64,000 bases of DNA from Bermanella sp034111105 (lineage in GTDB: Bacteria > Pseudomonadota > Gammaproteobacteria > Pseudomonadales > Oceanobacteraceae), in the NCBI GenBank assembly GCA_034111105.1, contig JAWUXY010000019.1, positions 1 through 64,000 on the forward strand. Direction: 5' to 3'. The notes under the pieces are model-generated. The model had not been told where the DNA came from. It saw only the letters and a list, made by a program, of their open reading frames with translations, and made no database searches. This document shows positions 56,388-64,000 of this stretch, piece after piece. The position numbers were made by a program, and so were the translations under genes. Numbering within the stretch: the stretch's first letter is position 1; each line of letters starts with the position of its first letter.

Positions 56388-56822
56388 ATGTCATTTGATC
56401 AGTTAAAACTCAAAAAACAGCTATGTCACCGCCTGTATATGGCGTCGAACAGCATTGCGCGTGCTTATCGTGAACCATTGAGTGCACTCAATATAACGTA
56501 TCCTCAATATGTCGTGATGATGGCCTTGTGGGAGCAAAACGAAATTACCATTGCAGAACTTGTGGCAAAAACCAGCATTGATGGTGGGGCAATGACACAG
56601 ATTTTAAAAAAAATGGCCGATAAAGCGCTACTCGAAATAATTAAAGACGAGCACGATAAGCGCAAACGCCTAGTGCAGCTAACCCAGCAGGGACAGGCTT
56701 TAAAGCAAGAAGCCGTTAATATTCCGAATCAAATAACGTGCAAATTTACCAGCATAGACAGCGAGCAGATAGAGCAACTGATGCAGCTGCTTGATCTAGT
56801 TGTACATGACTTAGGCGACTAA
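56388..56822 (+). CDS. ohrR: MarR-family organic hydroperoxide regulator OhrR
   Basis: OhrR represses ohr until its reactive cysteine is oxidised by organic peroxides. The 144-residue MarR-type winged-helix protein has the sensing cysteine in KKQLCHRLYMASN and the partner-tyrosine region YPQYVVMMALWEQ. The wing region is KDEHDKRKRLVQLT. A second cysteine, in ITCKFTS, suggests the two-cysteine type. The ATG at 56388 has GGAG 7 nt upstream and is preferred over the one at 56376. Confidence 0.92.
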   Translation: MSFDQLKLKKQLCHRLYMASNSIARAYREPLSALNITYPQYVVMMALWEQNEITIAELVAKTSIDGGAMTQILKKMADKALLEIIKDEHDKRKRLVQLTQQGQALKQEAVNIPNQITCKFTSIDSEQIEQLMQLLDLVVHDLGD

Positions 56823-57277
56823 ACTTAGGGTATCTAATGGCACTTTGTGCCGTTACTTCGTATTACCTTGGGAAAACTGCTCCTAAAATAGACATGTTTT
56901 ACATTATTATGAATCTTATTCAGCCAGCTACCGCTTAAATATCAGGACGATTACTGCGCATTCATTTCTGTCTCCGTCATTAAAGGCTGCCATCCATGAT
57001 TCAGGCATTAGGCGGCTGCTCAAACTTAGTAAATAAAGAACTTAACTCATTAATCCTGCACACGCTTCGCTTGGCATATCCACTGCGCCCTTGATTCTAT
57101 TTAAGTGTGGCTACGAGCTATTTCATTACATGTTTGAGGCAAAAGTGTTACTGGGTCCCGTTAAATCAAGAACGGGTTCACAGCCTCTCAACTTACCGCT
57201 CATTTCGCTTTATTTGCTCAGTATTCATCAATACTATGCTCAAAAATTAGACAAAAAAGAATCTTGAAGGACAAAAT
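56823..57277. other. Intergenic region before the metalloprotease gene
   Basis: No gene was found in this 455-nt gap. The only features I see are a short palindrome AGTATT/AATACT at 57220-57235 and the ribosome site AAGGA before the ATG at 57278. Confidence 0.45.
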
Positions 57278-60140
57278 ATGCTTAGTAGAACGATAATGAC
57301 ACTGGGGCTGTTAACACTATTGTTAGCCTGTAGTGATAACAACGAGAAGGAGCCTACCCCCACCTTCACAAGTTGAGTTGGATGAACTCACCTCTGCACT
57401 AAACAGTATTAATCCAGCTAATCTCAAGGCCACGGCAGACATTGCTTTTCAATCTCCTATTTTTACCACATTAAATTCAGGCATTGAGTTTAGTGCCGAA
57501 TCATTGCCTGATTGGGCCACCATTGACAGCATTACGGGCAGTATTAAAGGAACCGCAACGGCTGCTGATGTTCACGCAGGGCACGCATTTACTCTTAAAG
57601 CCGCACGAGGCTTAGCTCAAGTAAGTTTAAAAAGTTCGTTAACTGTTGAGCATACAGCCAGCTTGCTGACTCCTGATTCTTTGGATTTTTATGCGACGGA
57701 TTTTGCAGGCAATATACGGCCTGTCGTGAATCACCTTAATGGTGATTTAACAGGCCAAGTTAAGTTTGTGCAGTCACACTCTGTTGATCCAAATAGTAAT
57801 TTTGAGCAACATGCTGGGGATGAAACTCAAAGTCGCTATATGCCGAGAATTGTTGCCTTACGCGAAGCATTACTGCTATTTACACCAACGACAACATCGG
57901 CTCCCATTACGATGGATGTGGAAGTTTCTGTAAATGGCGAGGTATTGGGGGTTTATCCTATGGCTCACCCTAATGATTTGTATCAATCGGATTATGAAGG
58001 CCCAGTCAAGATAGAATACTCACACGCCGCTTGGAGCACTGAACTGCCTTGGAATCTCATGCGTAATGGTATTTCACTAAAGTTCATCCGTAATAAAGGC
58101 GCTCAAACACAAGCCAGTGGTGAGCTTAGCGCGACTAATATTGACATAGGTGATGCGAGCCAAATTATTTTACAGACTATTCGCTTAGGCATGCTAACAA
58201 ATGTTGATCAAACTTCTGGGCATTTGACGTTAAATAACCCGTGGTCAGCGGCAGCTGATTATTTTCAAACATTACCGGTGTCTAAATTGATCGTCGCCAG
58301 TTATGCGGATGTAGAGTTAGCAAAAACCATCATTGCTGATGGCACAATATACGATACAGCTAGTGCAACTGACGGCGGTATTTATAGTGGTGACATGCGT
58401 GGAGATGTGGCTAAAGCGCAAGTGAGTACCGGCATCAATTTGGCCAATTATGGTATTAGTAGTAATAATAACTGGCAGTCTTACCCGCTTTTATTCAAGC
58501 AAGTCACTAATCACCATGCTTGGGGTAATTATAAAAATGGTCGTCAAGCCCATGGTTTAAGTGGTGGCAATGGCATTGGTACATTGACGAGCAGCTCAGG
58601 TAATGAAGCCAGTCACGAGTGGGGCCATGGTTATGGTTTAGGGCATTACCCAGGCAGCACATTAACCGAAGACAAGCGTTGGCAGCGCCATCATGCCGAC
58701 AGTGGCTGGGGATTCATCGCTCATCGTAATCGACTGCGTAGCAGTATTCAGGGTGGCGTGGTTGAATCCAGCCCAGAGCATTATAAAGGCATCTATCGTT
58801 ATCATGTTGATGCAATGTCTGGCGGCTCTAATAGCTCACGTTTTTCAGAATATACCTACCATACTGGCTATTCTGCACGGATTATTCAAAATCATTTAGA
58901 ACAATTCCCAATACCCGATACCCGTTTTGCCAGCGGTTATAAAAAGTGGGATGAAAACACCGGCCGTTATGAGCAATATGATTTTCCAACAACTGATCAA
59001 CGCTTAGCGCCTCAGCAAGTCGGCGTACCTGTCGCGACCATTTTAGGAGGCTATGACCCTACTGGCGATAACGCATTAATTTATCCAGTGTTCCATGGTA
59101 ACTACGGCAATGTATTTGATTTACCTGCACCAGACTTTACACAAACGGATGGCATCTGCTGGCTAACACTTAATAACGCGGCTAATCAGCCACGCAATAT
59201 AGCCCTAGCCGCGGCCCGTCACAATGCAGGCAGTATTAACCAACTCCATATCAATGTGGCTGCGGACTATTTACCGACCCTAGCCACCGTAACCTGCCGT
59301 CGAATGGGAACAGATGTAGAATTAGCCCGAACAGTATTTGATGGGGTTATCCCTGCTCTACCAGAGCTTGCTGTTGTTGGCCAAGAAGCGGAGTACATCG
59401 GCTTACAAAAACATGAAATGAGACAGTTAAGCGAGTCTCTTAGTGCCTTATCAGCGGATACTATTCCAGTATTAAATTTGGCGACAACTGATTTACTTGC
59501 CAGCTACAGCACAGAAGAATTAACAAACGGCTTAAGTGCTGAGGCAAAATTAGTTTGGCAGCGTTATACCCGTCAGCAAAAAAATACTCAGAAATTAAAA
59601 TTTGTTTTACACACACTCATGCAAGAACCCATAACCCTAGCGGAAAAAGCAGAGAAGATGAGAACCGCATTAATCGCTCACGCTGTCCTTAGTGAAGGCC
59701 AAAGTATGCCTGTCACAGGTTATGTCATTCAAGGTCCAAAATACTTCAGCGCCAAGCTTGATGCTGATGGCTACATGAATGCGTCGGCAGAATCGACAGG
59801 TGCGGCTAAGTGGATAATGGATGCACAAGGCAAAATACATTTAGCGGCTCAACCCTCTCAATGCATAATCGCCACAGAAAGCCGTTTAGGTTTAGTTGAT
59901 TGTGAGCTGGATAACGGTGCTCAGTTATGGCGTTTTAAAGACGATGATACCGTCAAAAACATGGGCAACCAGAAGTGCGTTGACTTTGATTACAACAATA
60001 GCCGCTTGATTACATATGGTTGCCATGGTGGTGTTAATCAACAATGGCAAATAGAGGCCGACGCTCAATCCGACAACCTGTTATTAGCATTATGGGCAGG
60101 TAATGATTTAGAGGCTCTGTATCAGTTATTAGAGAATTAA
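57278..60140 (+). CDS. M66-type (StcE/TagA-like) metalloprotease lipoprotein, frameshifted near the start
   Basis: A lipoprotein signal peptide starts at 57278 (MLSRTIMTLGLLTLLLACSD) with a good AAGGA site. Its frame ends at a TGA after PTPTFTS. The main frame, open from 57333, continues PPSQVELDELTSALNS for over 900 residues. A one-base excess in the C-run at 57357-57361 separates the two. An Ig-like domain follows the signal peptide. The zinc motif is SHEWGHGYGLGHYPG (HExxHxxxxxH), as in StcE and Vibrio TagA, which cut mucin-type glycoproteins. The C-terminus has a ricin-like QQW lectin segment (about 810-905 of the main frame). It is probably an outer-membrane or surface protease if the frame is corrected. 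Confidence 0.75.
57357..57361 (+). repeat. C5 tract at the protease frameshift
   Basis: Five consecutive C bases lie exactly where the signal-peptide frame and the protease frame must join. Removing one C gives an unbroken lipoprotein EPTPPSQVELDE. It could be a phase-variable tract, a fixed mutation or a sequencing error. Confidence 0.6.
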
Positions 60141-60205
60141 TGCTGAGTTAAGTTTGCCTACGATATTACATCGACTATTACGGCAACACTACGCGTTCAT
60201 ATGAA

Positions 60206-60246
60206 AACGAGAAAAGTCGAATCCTGAAGGGTCCGACTTTTCTCTT
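60206..60246 (+). terminator. Terminator after the metalloprotease
   Basis: The 11-bp stem GAGAAAAGTCG/CGACTTTTCTC, with a loop of about 14 nt and T-rich 3' end, lies about 70 nt past the protease stop. Confidence 0.8.
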
Positions 60247-60277
60247 ACATTTAAAACTGACCATTAACGCGGCGGCC

Positions 60278-60311
60278 GAATATTGATTATTTATGGCAAT
60301 AATCAATATTC
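60278..60311. repeat. 14-bp perfect inverted repeat
   Basis: GAATATTGATTATT and AATAATCAATATTC pair perfectly around the six-base loop TATGGC and are followed by CATTTTTAT. It may be a second terminator or a regulator site. It is too AT-rich to be a strong terminator. Confidence 0.5.
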
Positions 60312-60824
60312 ATTTTTATAATCATGACAAAATCACTAACAATAAAAACCAAACACCATTATTAAAGAGCAAAAAAATAGATTAAAACGCTATATTGCTC
60401 ACAATAAAATGTTAAAACATGTCAAAAACGGCTTATACAACAAAAAGTCGTGACGCTACCGCCTATTAAAACCAGCCCAACCTAATGCTCACCAAAAATA
60501 TTTATTCCATTAAAATCATAATGAAAACCATCATGGTAAATATAACGGATGATTAGGATTAGAAAGAATAGAGAGAATTAAGGGAAGTTTGGTCATGTCA
60601 ATAAATGTCAAAACCGGTTTAATCACTGCCATTTCAAGGTTTAGCCTATATTTATAGGCCTGCCTCGTGTCTTACAAGACGCAACATTTTCATCAACCAT
60701 AATGATTAGCATTCTTATTAACTTATTTTTATATCTTACTCCACAATAAATTTTTTTATTATGTATAAATTTGAAAGCAAAATAAAAATATGCATTAATA
60801 TTTTAACGATCTAAATTATTTATT

Positions 60825-60838
60825 TTTATACGTATAAA
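60825..60838. promoter_or_regulatory. Palindrome TTTATACGTATAAA upstream of the polyesterase gene
   Basis: This perfect 14-bp palindrome lies about 190 nt upstream of the hydrolase start in AT-rich DNA. It could be an operator for that gene. No known motif was assigned. Confidence 0.3.
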
Positions 60839-61024
60839 CAATAATAAAAATATTAAACTAATTTTAAAAAATAGATTTATCTTGCCAATTTTTAACCTTT
60901 ATATATTCAACCTTTACTAAACAAAAAACTGTGCCTATGATTTAAAAGTTCAAAAAATATACTTTTTGAATATTTCAATAATGGAAATAATTTAATAAAA
61001 AATAAATATCAAAGGCCTAATTCA

Positions 61025-61963
61025 ATGAAAAAAAACATATTGAAAAAAGCGTACTTAAGCGCTTTTGTAATAGCATTCTCATTATCTGCACACAGTGGAG
61101 GCGGTAATGGCGGCGGTAACAACGATGAATTACCGCTACCGGATACTTGTACATCAAACTGCGGATATGAAGTTGGGCCAAACCCAACACTCAGTGCACT
61201 TCAAGCAAGCCAAGGTCCGTTATCAGTAAGCTCAACGATTGTATCGAGTAGTGTTGATGGTTTTGGTGGTGGGACTATTTATTATCCGAGCAATGCCTCT
61301 CAAGAATTGGCCGCTATTGCAGTAGCACCCGGCTTCACTAACTACCAGTCAGCGATACAATGGTGGGGGCCGCTTTTAGCCTCACATGGCTATGTGGTCA
61401 TTACCATTGATACTAATGGGCGCTTTGATAACCCAAACAGTCGAAGCCTGCAATTAGATGCGGCACTTAGCCATTTAATTTCTGAAAGTGAAAGTTCAAG
61501 CAGCTCGATATCAGGATTAATTGATAAAAATCGTTTGGCTACCATGGGATTTTCAATGGGCGGTGGCGGCTCGCTAATCAGTGCATCTAGAAACCGCTTA
61601 AGCGCAGCCGTTCCTTTAGCACCTTGGAATAGCGGCGGCAATGACTTTGATCAGATAGGGGTACCTACATTGATTATGGCTTGTGAAAATGATTCAACGG
61701 CAAATGTAAATTCACATGCTAGCCCGTTCTACAATACGATTCCAAATAGCACTGACAAAGCCTATATGGAAATCGCCAACGGCCCGCATAACTGTGCAAA
61801 TGGCAGCAATGGTAATGGCAATGATGCATTGCTATCAACCTATGGTGTATCTTGGATGAAACGCTTCCTTGATAAAGATAACAGATATGCACAATTTTTA
61901 TGTGGCCCAAATCATGAAAGTAATAGTTCGATTAATGAATACAGAGACAATTGTAATTACTAA
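61025..61963 (+). CDS. Secreted PETase/cutinase-like polyester hydrolase, type II
   Basis: This is an alpha/beta hydrolase closely related to the Ideonella PETase and marine PET hydrolases. A signal peptide (about 1-23) is followed by a Gly/Asn-rich stretch and an extra CTSNC pair. Shared segments include GFGGGTIYYP, WWGPLLASHGYVVITIDTN and the elbow GFSMGGGGSLISA. By position the triad is Ser177, Asp223 and His255. Cys220-Cys257 and Cys293-Cys310 match the two disulfides of type II PETases, and Trp201 matches the PETase wobbling tryptophan. PETase Trp159 is Phe here and Ser238 is Asn. The natural substrate is probably cutin-like or aliphatic polyester. Two Lif-like foldase genes follow. Confidence 0.9.
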   Translation: MKKNILKKAYLSAFVIAFSLSAHSGGGNGGGNNDELPLPDTCTSNCGYEVGPNPTLSALQASQGPLSVSSTIVSSSVDGFGGGTIYYPSNASQELAAIAVAPGFTNYQSAIQWWGPLLASHGYVVITIDTNGRFDNPNSRSLQLDAALSHLISESESSSSSISGLIDKNRLATMGFSMGGGGSLISASRNRLSAAVPLAPWNSGGNDFDQIGVPTLIMACENDSTANVNSHASPFYNTIPNSTDKAYMEIANGPHNCANGSNGNGNDALLSTYGVSWMKRFLDKDNRYAQFLCGPNHESNSSINEYRDNCNY

Positions 61964-62043
61964 TCGATATTTTTAGCATAAATATAAGTTACGGTTGCAT
62001 CTCGTCTATACGGTAATTTATAGGGCATAGATCTGCCCGTATC

Positions 62044-62086
62044 ACATTGTAAATAAAAGCAATGAAGTTGCTCTTATTTACAATGT
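62044..62086 (+). promoter_or_regulatory. 18-bp hairpin between the polyesterase and foldase-like genes
   Basis: ACATTGTAAATAA pairs with TTATTTACAATGT, and after one mismatch AGCAA pairs with TTGCT around loop TGAAG. There is no T-run, so it looks like an mRNA stability or processing element and not a terminator. Confidence 0.65.
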
Positions 62087-62153
62087 TAAGTAAATTGCTA
62101 ACGATGGTATTTCAAGACACAACCCAAAATACAATAAAAAGTTGATATTCAAT

Positions 62154-63086
62154 ATGCTTAAAAGAAATTTAGTTATATTAACGATCATTAGCGCTTGTAT
62201 TATTACTACCATTTTTATTGTGAGCAACAACGATACACAATCCGTCAAAGTACTATCTAATAATATGTCGCAATCTGACGGCTCGCACCCGAATAATTTC
62301 GAAAAGCATGCTGCTACCATTGCAACAAAATGGCAGTGGTCAAAAATAAACACCAAACAAACTATAGCGACTGAAGAGAATAAAAAATCGCTGCCTTTTA
62401 CGGCTAAATTTGTCTATGAAGCACTAAAAGCAGTAAAACTTGATGACCATGGAAACGTCATTCACGATCACAATGCCCTACTCTCTCTAGATGAAGCACT
62501 ACTAAGAATACAAAGTAAGTTGGATGCAGAATCGCTGAGTACATTACAAGCAATCATCAAAGACGGTTTACCCGGTAAGGCAGGCGAGCAAACGGCAAAA
62601 ATCGTTGGCGATTACTATTACTACTTAGAAGCTAAAGATGAATTTAGCCAGACCAGCGAAGCGCTTGCGAATACAGAAGTACATCAAAGCGTCGGTGCAG
62701 TTGAAAATGATGAGCTACTTTATGCTGAGCTACAAGCATTGAGAGATGTACACCTTGGTAGTGAAGTCAGTAGCGGGCTATTTCGAGTTTCGGATGCCGA
62801 TGCACAATATATGTTTAATAGCATGAAACTTGATCTCGACCAAAATCTATCGGAGGAAGAAAAGGAACAAACACGACTTGAAATTCAAGAGCAGCATATT
62901 CAACGTTCGGTTAATATTTCTGACTGGCCTGATCGATACAGCGCATTTCAAGATGCTAAACACAAAATACTAGCCGCGTCGCTAGATGAAGAAGAAAAGC
63001 AAAATCAAGTGACCCAGTTATTGCGCAGTTATTTTAGCTCTGATGAACTAAAACGCATAACACACCTTAGTCTTGATCAATTATAA
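62154..63086 (+). CDS. Lipase-foldase-like (Lif) protein, first copy
   Basis: This 310-residue protein has an N-terminal membrane anchor (MLKRNLVILTIISACIITTI), a polar spacer and a long helical periplasmic part. The layout matches lipase-specific foldases. A first helical bundle (FTAKFVYEALKAVKLDDHGN, then LSLDEALLRIQSKLD and KIVGDYYYYLEA) is followed by an extended region (LFRVSDADAQYMFNSMKLD) and a second bundle with DPSLS-like NLSEEEKEQTRLEIQEQ. The classic RxxFDY motif of bundle 1 is not preserved. The ATG at 62154 is used; a TTG at 62142 is open. It probably folds the PETase-like enzyme encoded just upstream; that role is inferred. Confidence 0.65.
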   Translation: MLKRNLVILTIISACIITTIFIVSNNDTQSVKVLSNNMSQSDGSHPNNFEKHAATIATKWQWSKINTKQTIATEENKKSLPFTAKFVYEALKAVKLDDHGNVIHDHNALLSLDEALLRIQSKLDAESLSTLQAIIKDGLPGKAGEQTAKIVGDYYYYLEAKDEFSQTSEALANTEVHQSVGAVENDELLYAELQALRDVHLGSEVSSGLFRVSDADAQYMFNSMKLDLDQNLSEEEKEQTRLEIQEQHIQRSVNISDWPDRYSAFQDAKHKILAASLDEEEKQNQVTQLLRSYFSSDELKRITHLSLDQL

Positions 63087-63108
63087 AAACATACGGAGGC
63101 TAAATGTC

Positions 63109-63822
63109 ATGTTATATCCATTTAGCCTAAAAGCAGTACACATTAAATATTTCAATATAACGTTATTATCTGTAATTTTGTTCTTTGTCGCATCAGAACA
63201 TATAAGATTACGTGACAAACCGTCACCTAATAACCAAGTATCCTCCGACCACTGGCTTCAACCAGCCGAGTTAGATGTACTATATCCACAGTTAATTAGT
63301 GACGACAACTGGGAATTGGATTTCATTAAAATCGAAGAGGTTATTAGAAACTTAAAAATTGATTTCAATCAAGAACTACTCATAAATTCTGATACCGCTG
63401 ATAAACTACAACTTGTTATTGCACAGCTAGACATGAATCTACCTAATAAAGAATGGGCACGACTTGAATTCCTAATAAAACAAAGCCTAGGTGAAAACAT
63501 TGGCAAGTCATTTTATACATTAGTGAACAGCTACTATCATTACCAGCAAGATCAAACATCATATTTAGAAAAAATTAAACATGCAAACCCGAACGAGAAA
63601 TTGGCCTTACTAAAAGACAGTGAAATAAAATACCTCAAGATGCAATCCCATCACTTTGGGTCAAGCATCGCTAAACAACTATTTGAAAGAAAAAATAAAA
63701 CCACTAACTACCTAAATTCAAGGCGCATTGTTAGTATGACAAAAGAATTAAGCAACGCACAAAAGAAAGAGCAGTTATCCCTACTATCAAAAAACTATAA
63801 ACAATCACTGATACAGCAGTAA
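63109..63822 (+). CDS. Lipase-foldase-like (Lif) protein, second copy
   Basis: This 237-residue paralogue-like protein has an N-terminal membrane anchor (about 8-25, FNITLLSVILFFVASEHI) and the same helical pattern as the preceding gene: ELLINSDTADKLQLVIAQLD, then FYTLVNSYYHYQQDQ. The later helices are KMQSHHFGSSIAKQLFERK and RRIVSMTKELSNAQKKEQL. It is shorter and more diverged. GGAGG lies 9 nt before the ATG at 63109; the frame extends upstream to a TTG inside the first copy. The 22-nt gap implies cotranscription with the first foldase-like gene. Confidence 0.55.
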   Translation: MLYPFSLKAVHIKYFNITLLSVILFFVASEHIRLRDKPSPNNQVSSDHWLQPAELDVLYPQLISDDNWELDFIKIEEVIRNLKIDFNQELLINSDTADKLQLVIAQLDMNLPNKEWARLEFLIKQSLGENIGKSFYTLVNSYYHYQQDQTSYLEKIKHANPNEKLALLKDSEIKYLKMQSHHFGSSIAKQLFERKNKTTNYLNSRRIVSMTKELSNAQKKEQLSLLSKNYKQSLIQQ

Positions 63823-63831
63823 ATTAATATC

Positions 63832-64000
63832 ATGAATACAAATTCTAAGTTACTGCATACTATCACTCCAAAGATAACCTCGTATAAATGTCTGCTTATA
63901 CTGCAAAAACTGCTATTAGCTTTATTATCTGGCTCAATGCTTTCTTTGGCGTTGTTAAATCATGATTATTTTTACTGCACTTGGTTTGGGTTTATCCCAC
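63832..64000 (+). CDS. Possible apolipoprotein N-acyltransferase-like protein (cut by window edge)
   Basis: Only the first 56 codons are present, starting MNTNSKLLHTITPKITSYKC. They contain a hydrophobic pair of segments (LQKLLLALLSGSMLSLALLN, then YFYCTWFGFIP) that resembles the N-terminal membrane region of Lnt, with its FxxWxFxxxxPL-like start. It begins 9 nt after the second foldase-like gene and so probably belongs to the same operon. The rest is needed for a firm call. Confidence 0.35.
   Translation, partial: MNTNSKLLHTITPKITSYKCLLILQKLLLALLSGSMLSLALLNHDYFYCTWFGFIP

Larger units (their letters stand above)
60141..61024. other. AT-rich intergenic region before the polyesterase
   Basis: There is no gene in this 880-nt gap. 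It contains the protease terminator (60206-60246) and a 14-bp perfect inverted repeat (60278-60311). It also holds a GCCTATA/TATAGGC palindrome near 60645, a TTTATACGTATAAA palindrome (60825-60838) and a very AT-rich leader up to the polyesterase start. Confidence 0.5.

Overview
The window reads as chromosome of a marine gammaproteobacterium, probably from the Oceanospirillales group. The evidence is moderate-to-low GC, gene blocks arranged as in Pseudomonas-type genomes (mla-murA-hisGDC, kdsD-lptCAB-rpoN-ptsN-rapZ, mreBCD-maf-rng-yhdP, gatCAB), and a secreted polyesterase of the PETase type known from marine oil degraders such as Oleispira. Genus is an inference. No rRNA, tRNA, CRISPR or intact insertion sequence was seen.

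From 1 to about 37.3 kb the window is conserved housekeeping. prfC (cut by the left edge) and a YbiT-type ABC-F gene are followed by a serine ammonia-lyase, a PEBP protein, an AraC regulator and a YtoQ protein. The leftward block mlaFEDCB-ibaG-murA-hisG-hisD-hisC runs from 14.9 to 6.8 kb. Divergent from it is the rightward block yrbG-kdsD-lptC-lptA-lptB-rpoN-hpf-ptsN-rapZ-npr-mgtE-yjgA, which handles LPS precursor supply and export, sigma-54 and the nitrogen PTS. kdsC is missing from its usual place. A leftward cell-shape and RNA block follows (mreB-mreC-mreD-maf-rng-yhdP-nitrilase), then rightward gatCAB. mreC appears to start at AUU.

From 37.4 to 57 kb the content is mixed and partly decayed. 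It holds a 7TM-DISM receptor with degenerate signalling domains, a lipase-like pseudogene with three frameshifts, moeA, an OsmC-YcaO fusion, a flavin reductase, an AT-rich stretch with gene remnants, a small gene behind a Fur-like box, a class III ribonucleotide reductase without an adjacent activase, and a class III aminotransferase. These are followed by four tandem copies of a ~134-bp palindromic repeat, a VAO-type flavoprotein with an unknown partner, a CHASE4-GGDEF cyclase and the ohr/ohrR pair.

From 57.2 kb to the end is a secreted-hydrolase region. A StcE/TagA-like M66 metalloprotease lipoprotein is split from its signal peptide by a one-base shift in a C-run. A type II PETase-like polyesterase is followed by two tandem, divergent lipase-foldase-like (Lif) genes and the start of an apolipoprotein N-acyltransferase-like gene. 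The pairing of a PETase-like enzyme with two Lif-like foldases is the most interesting candidate system in the window.
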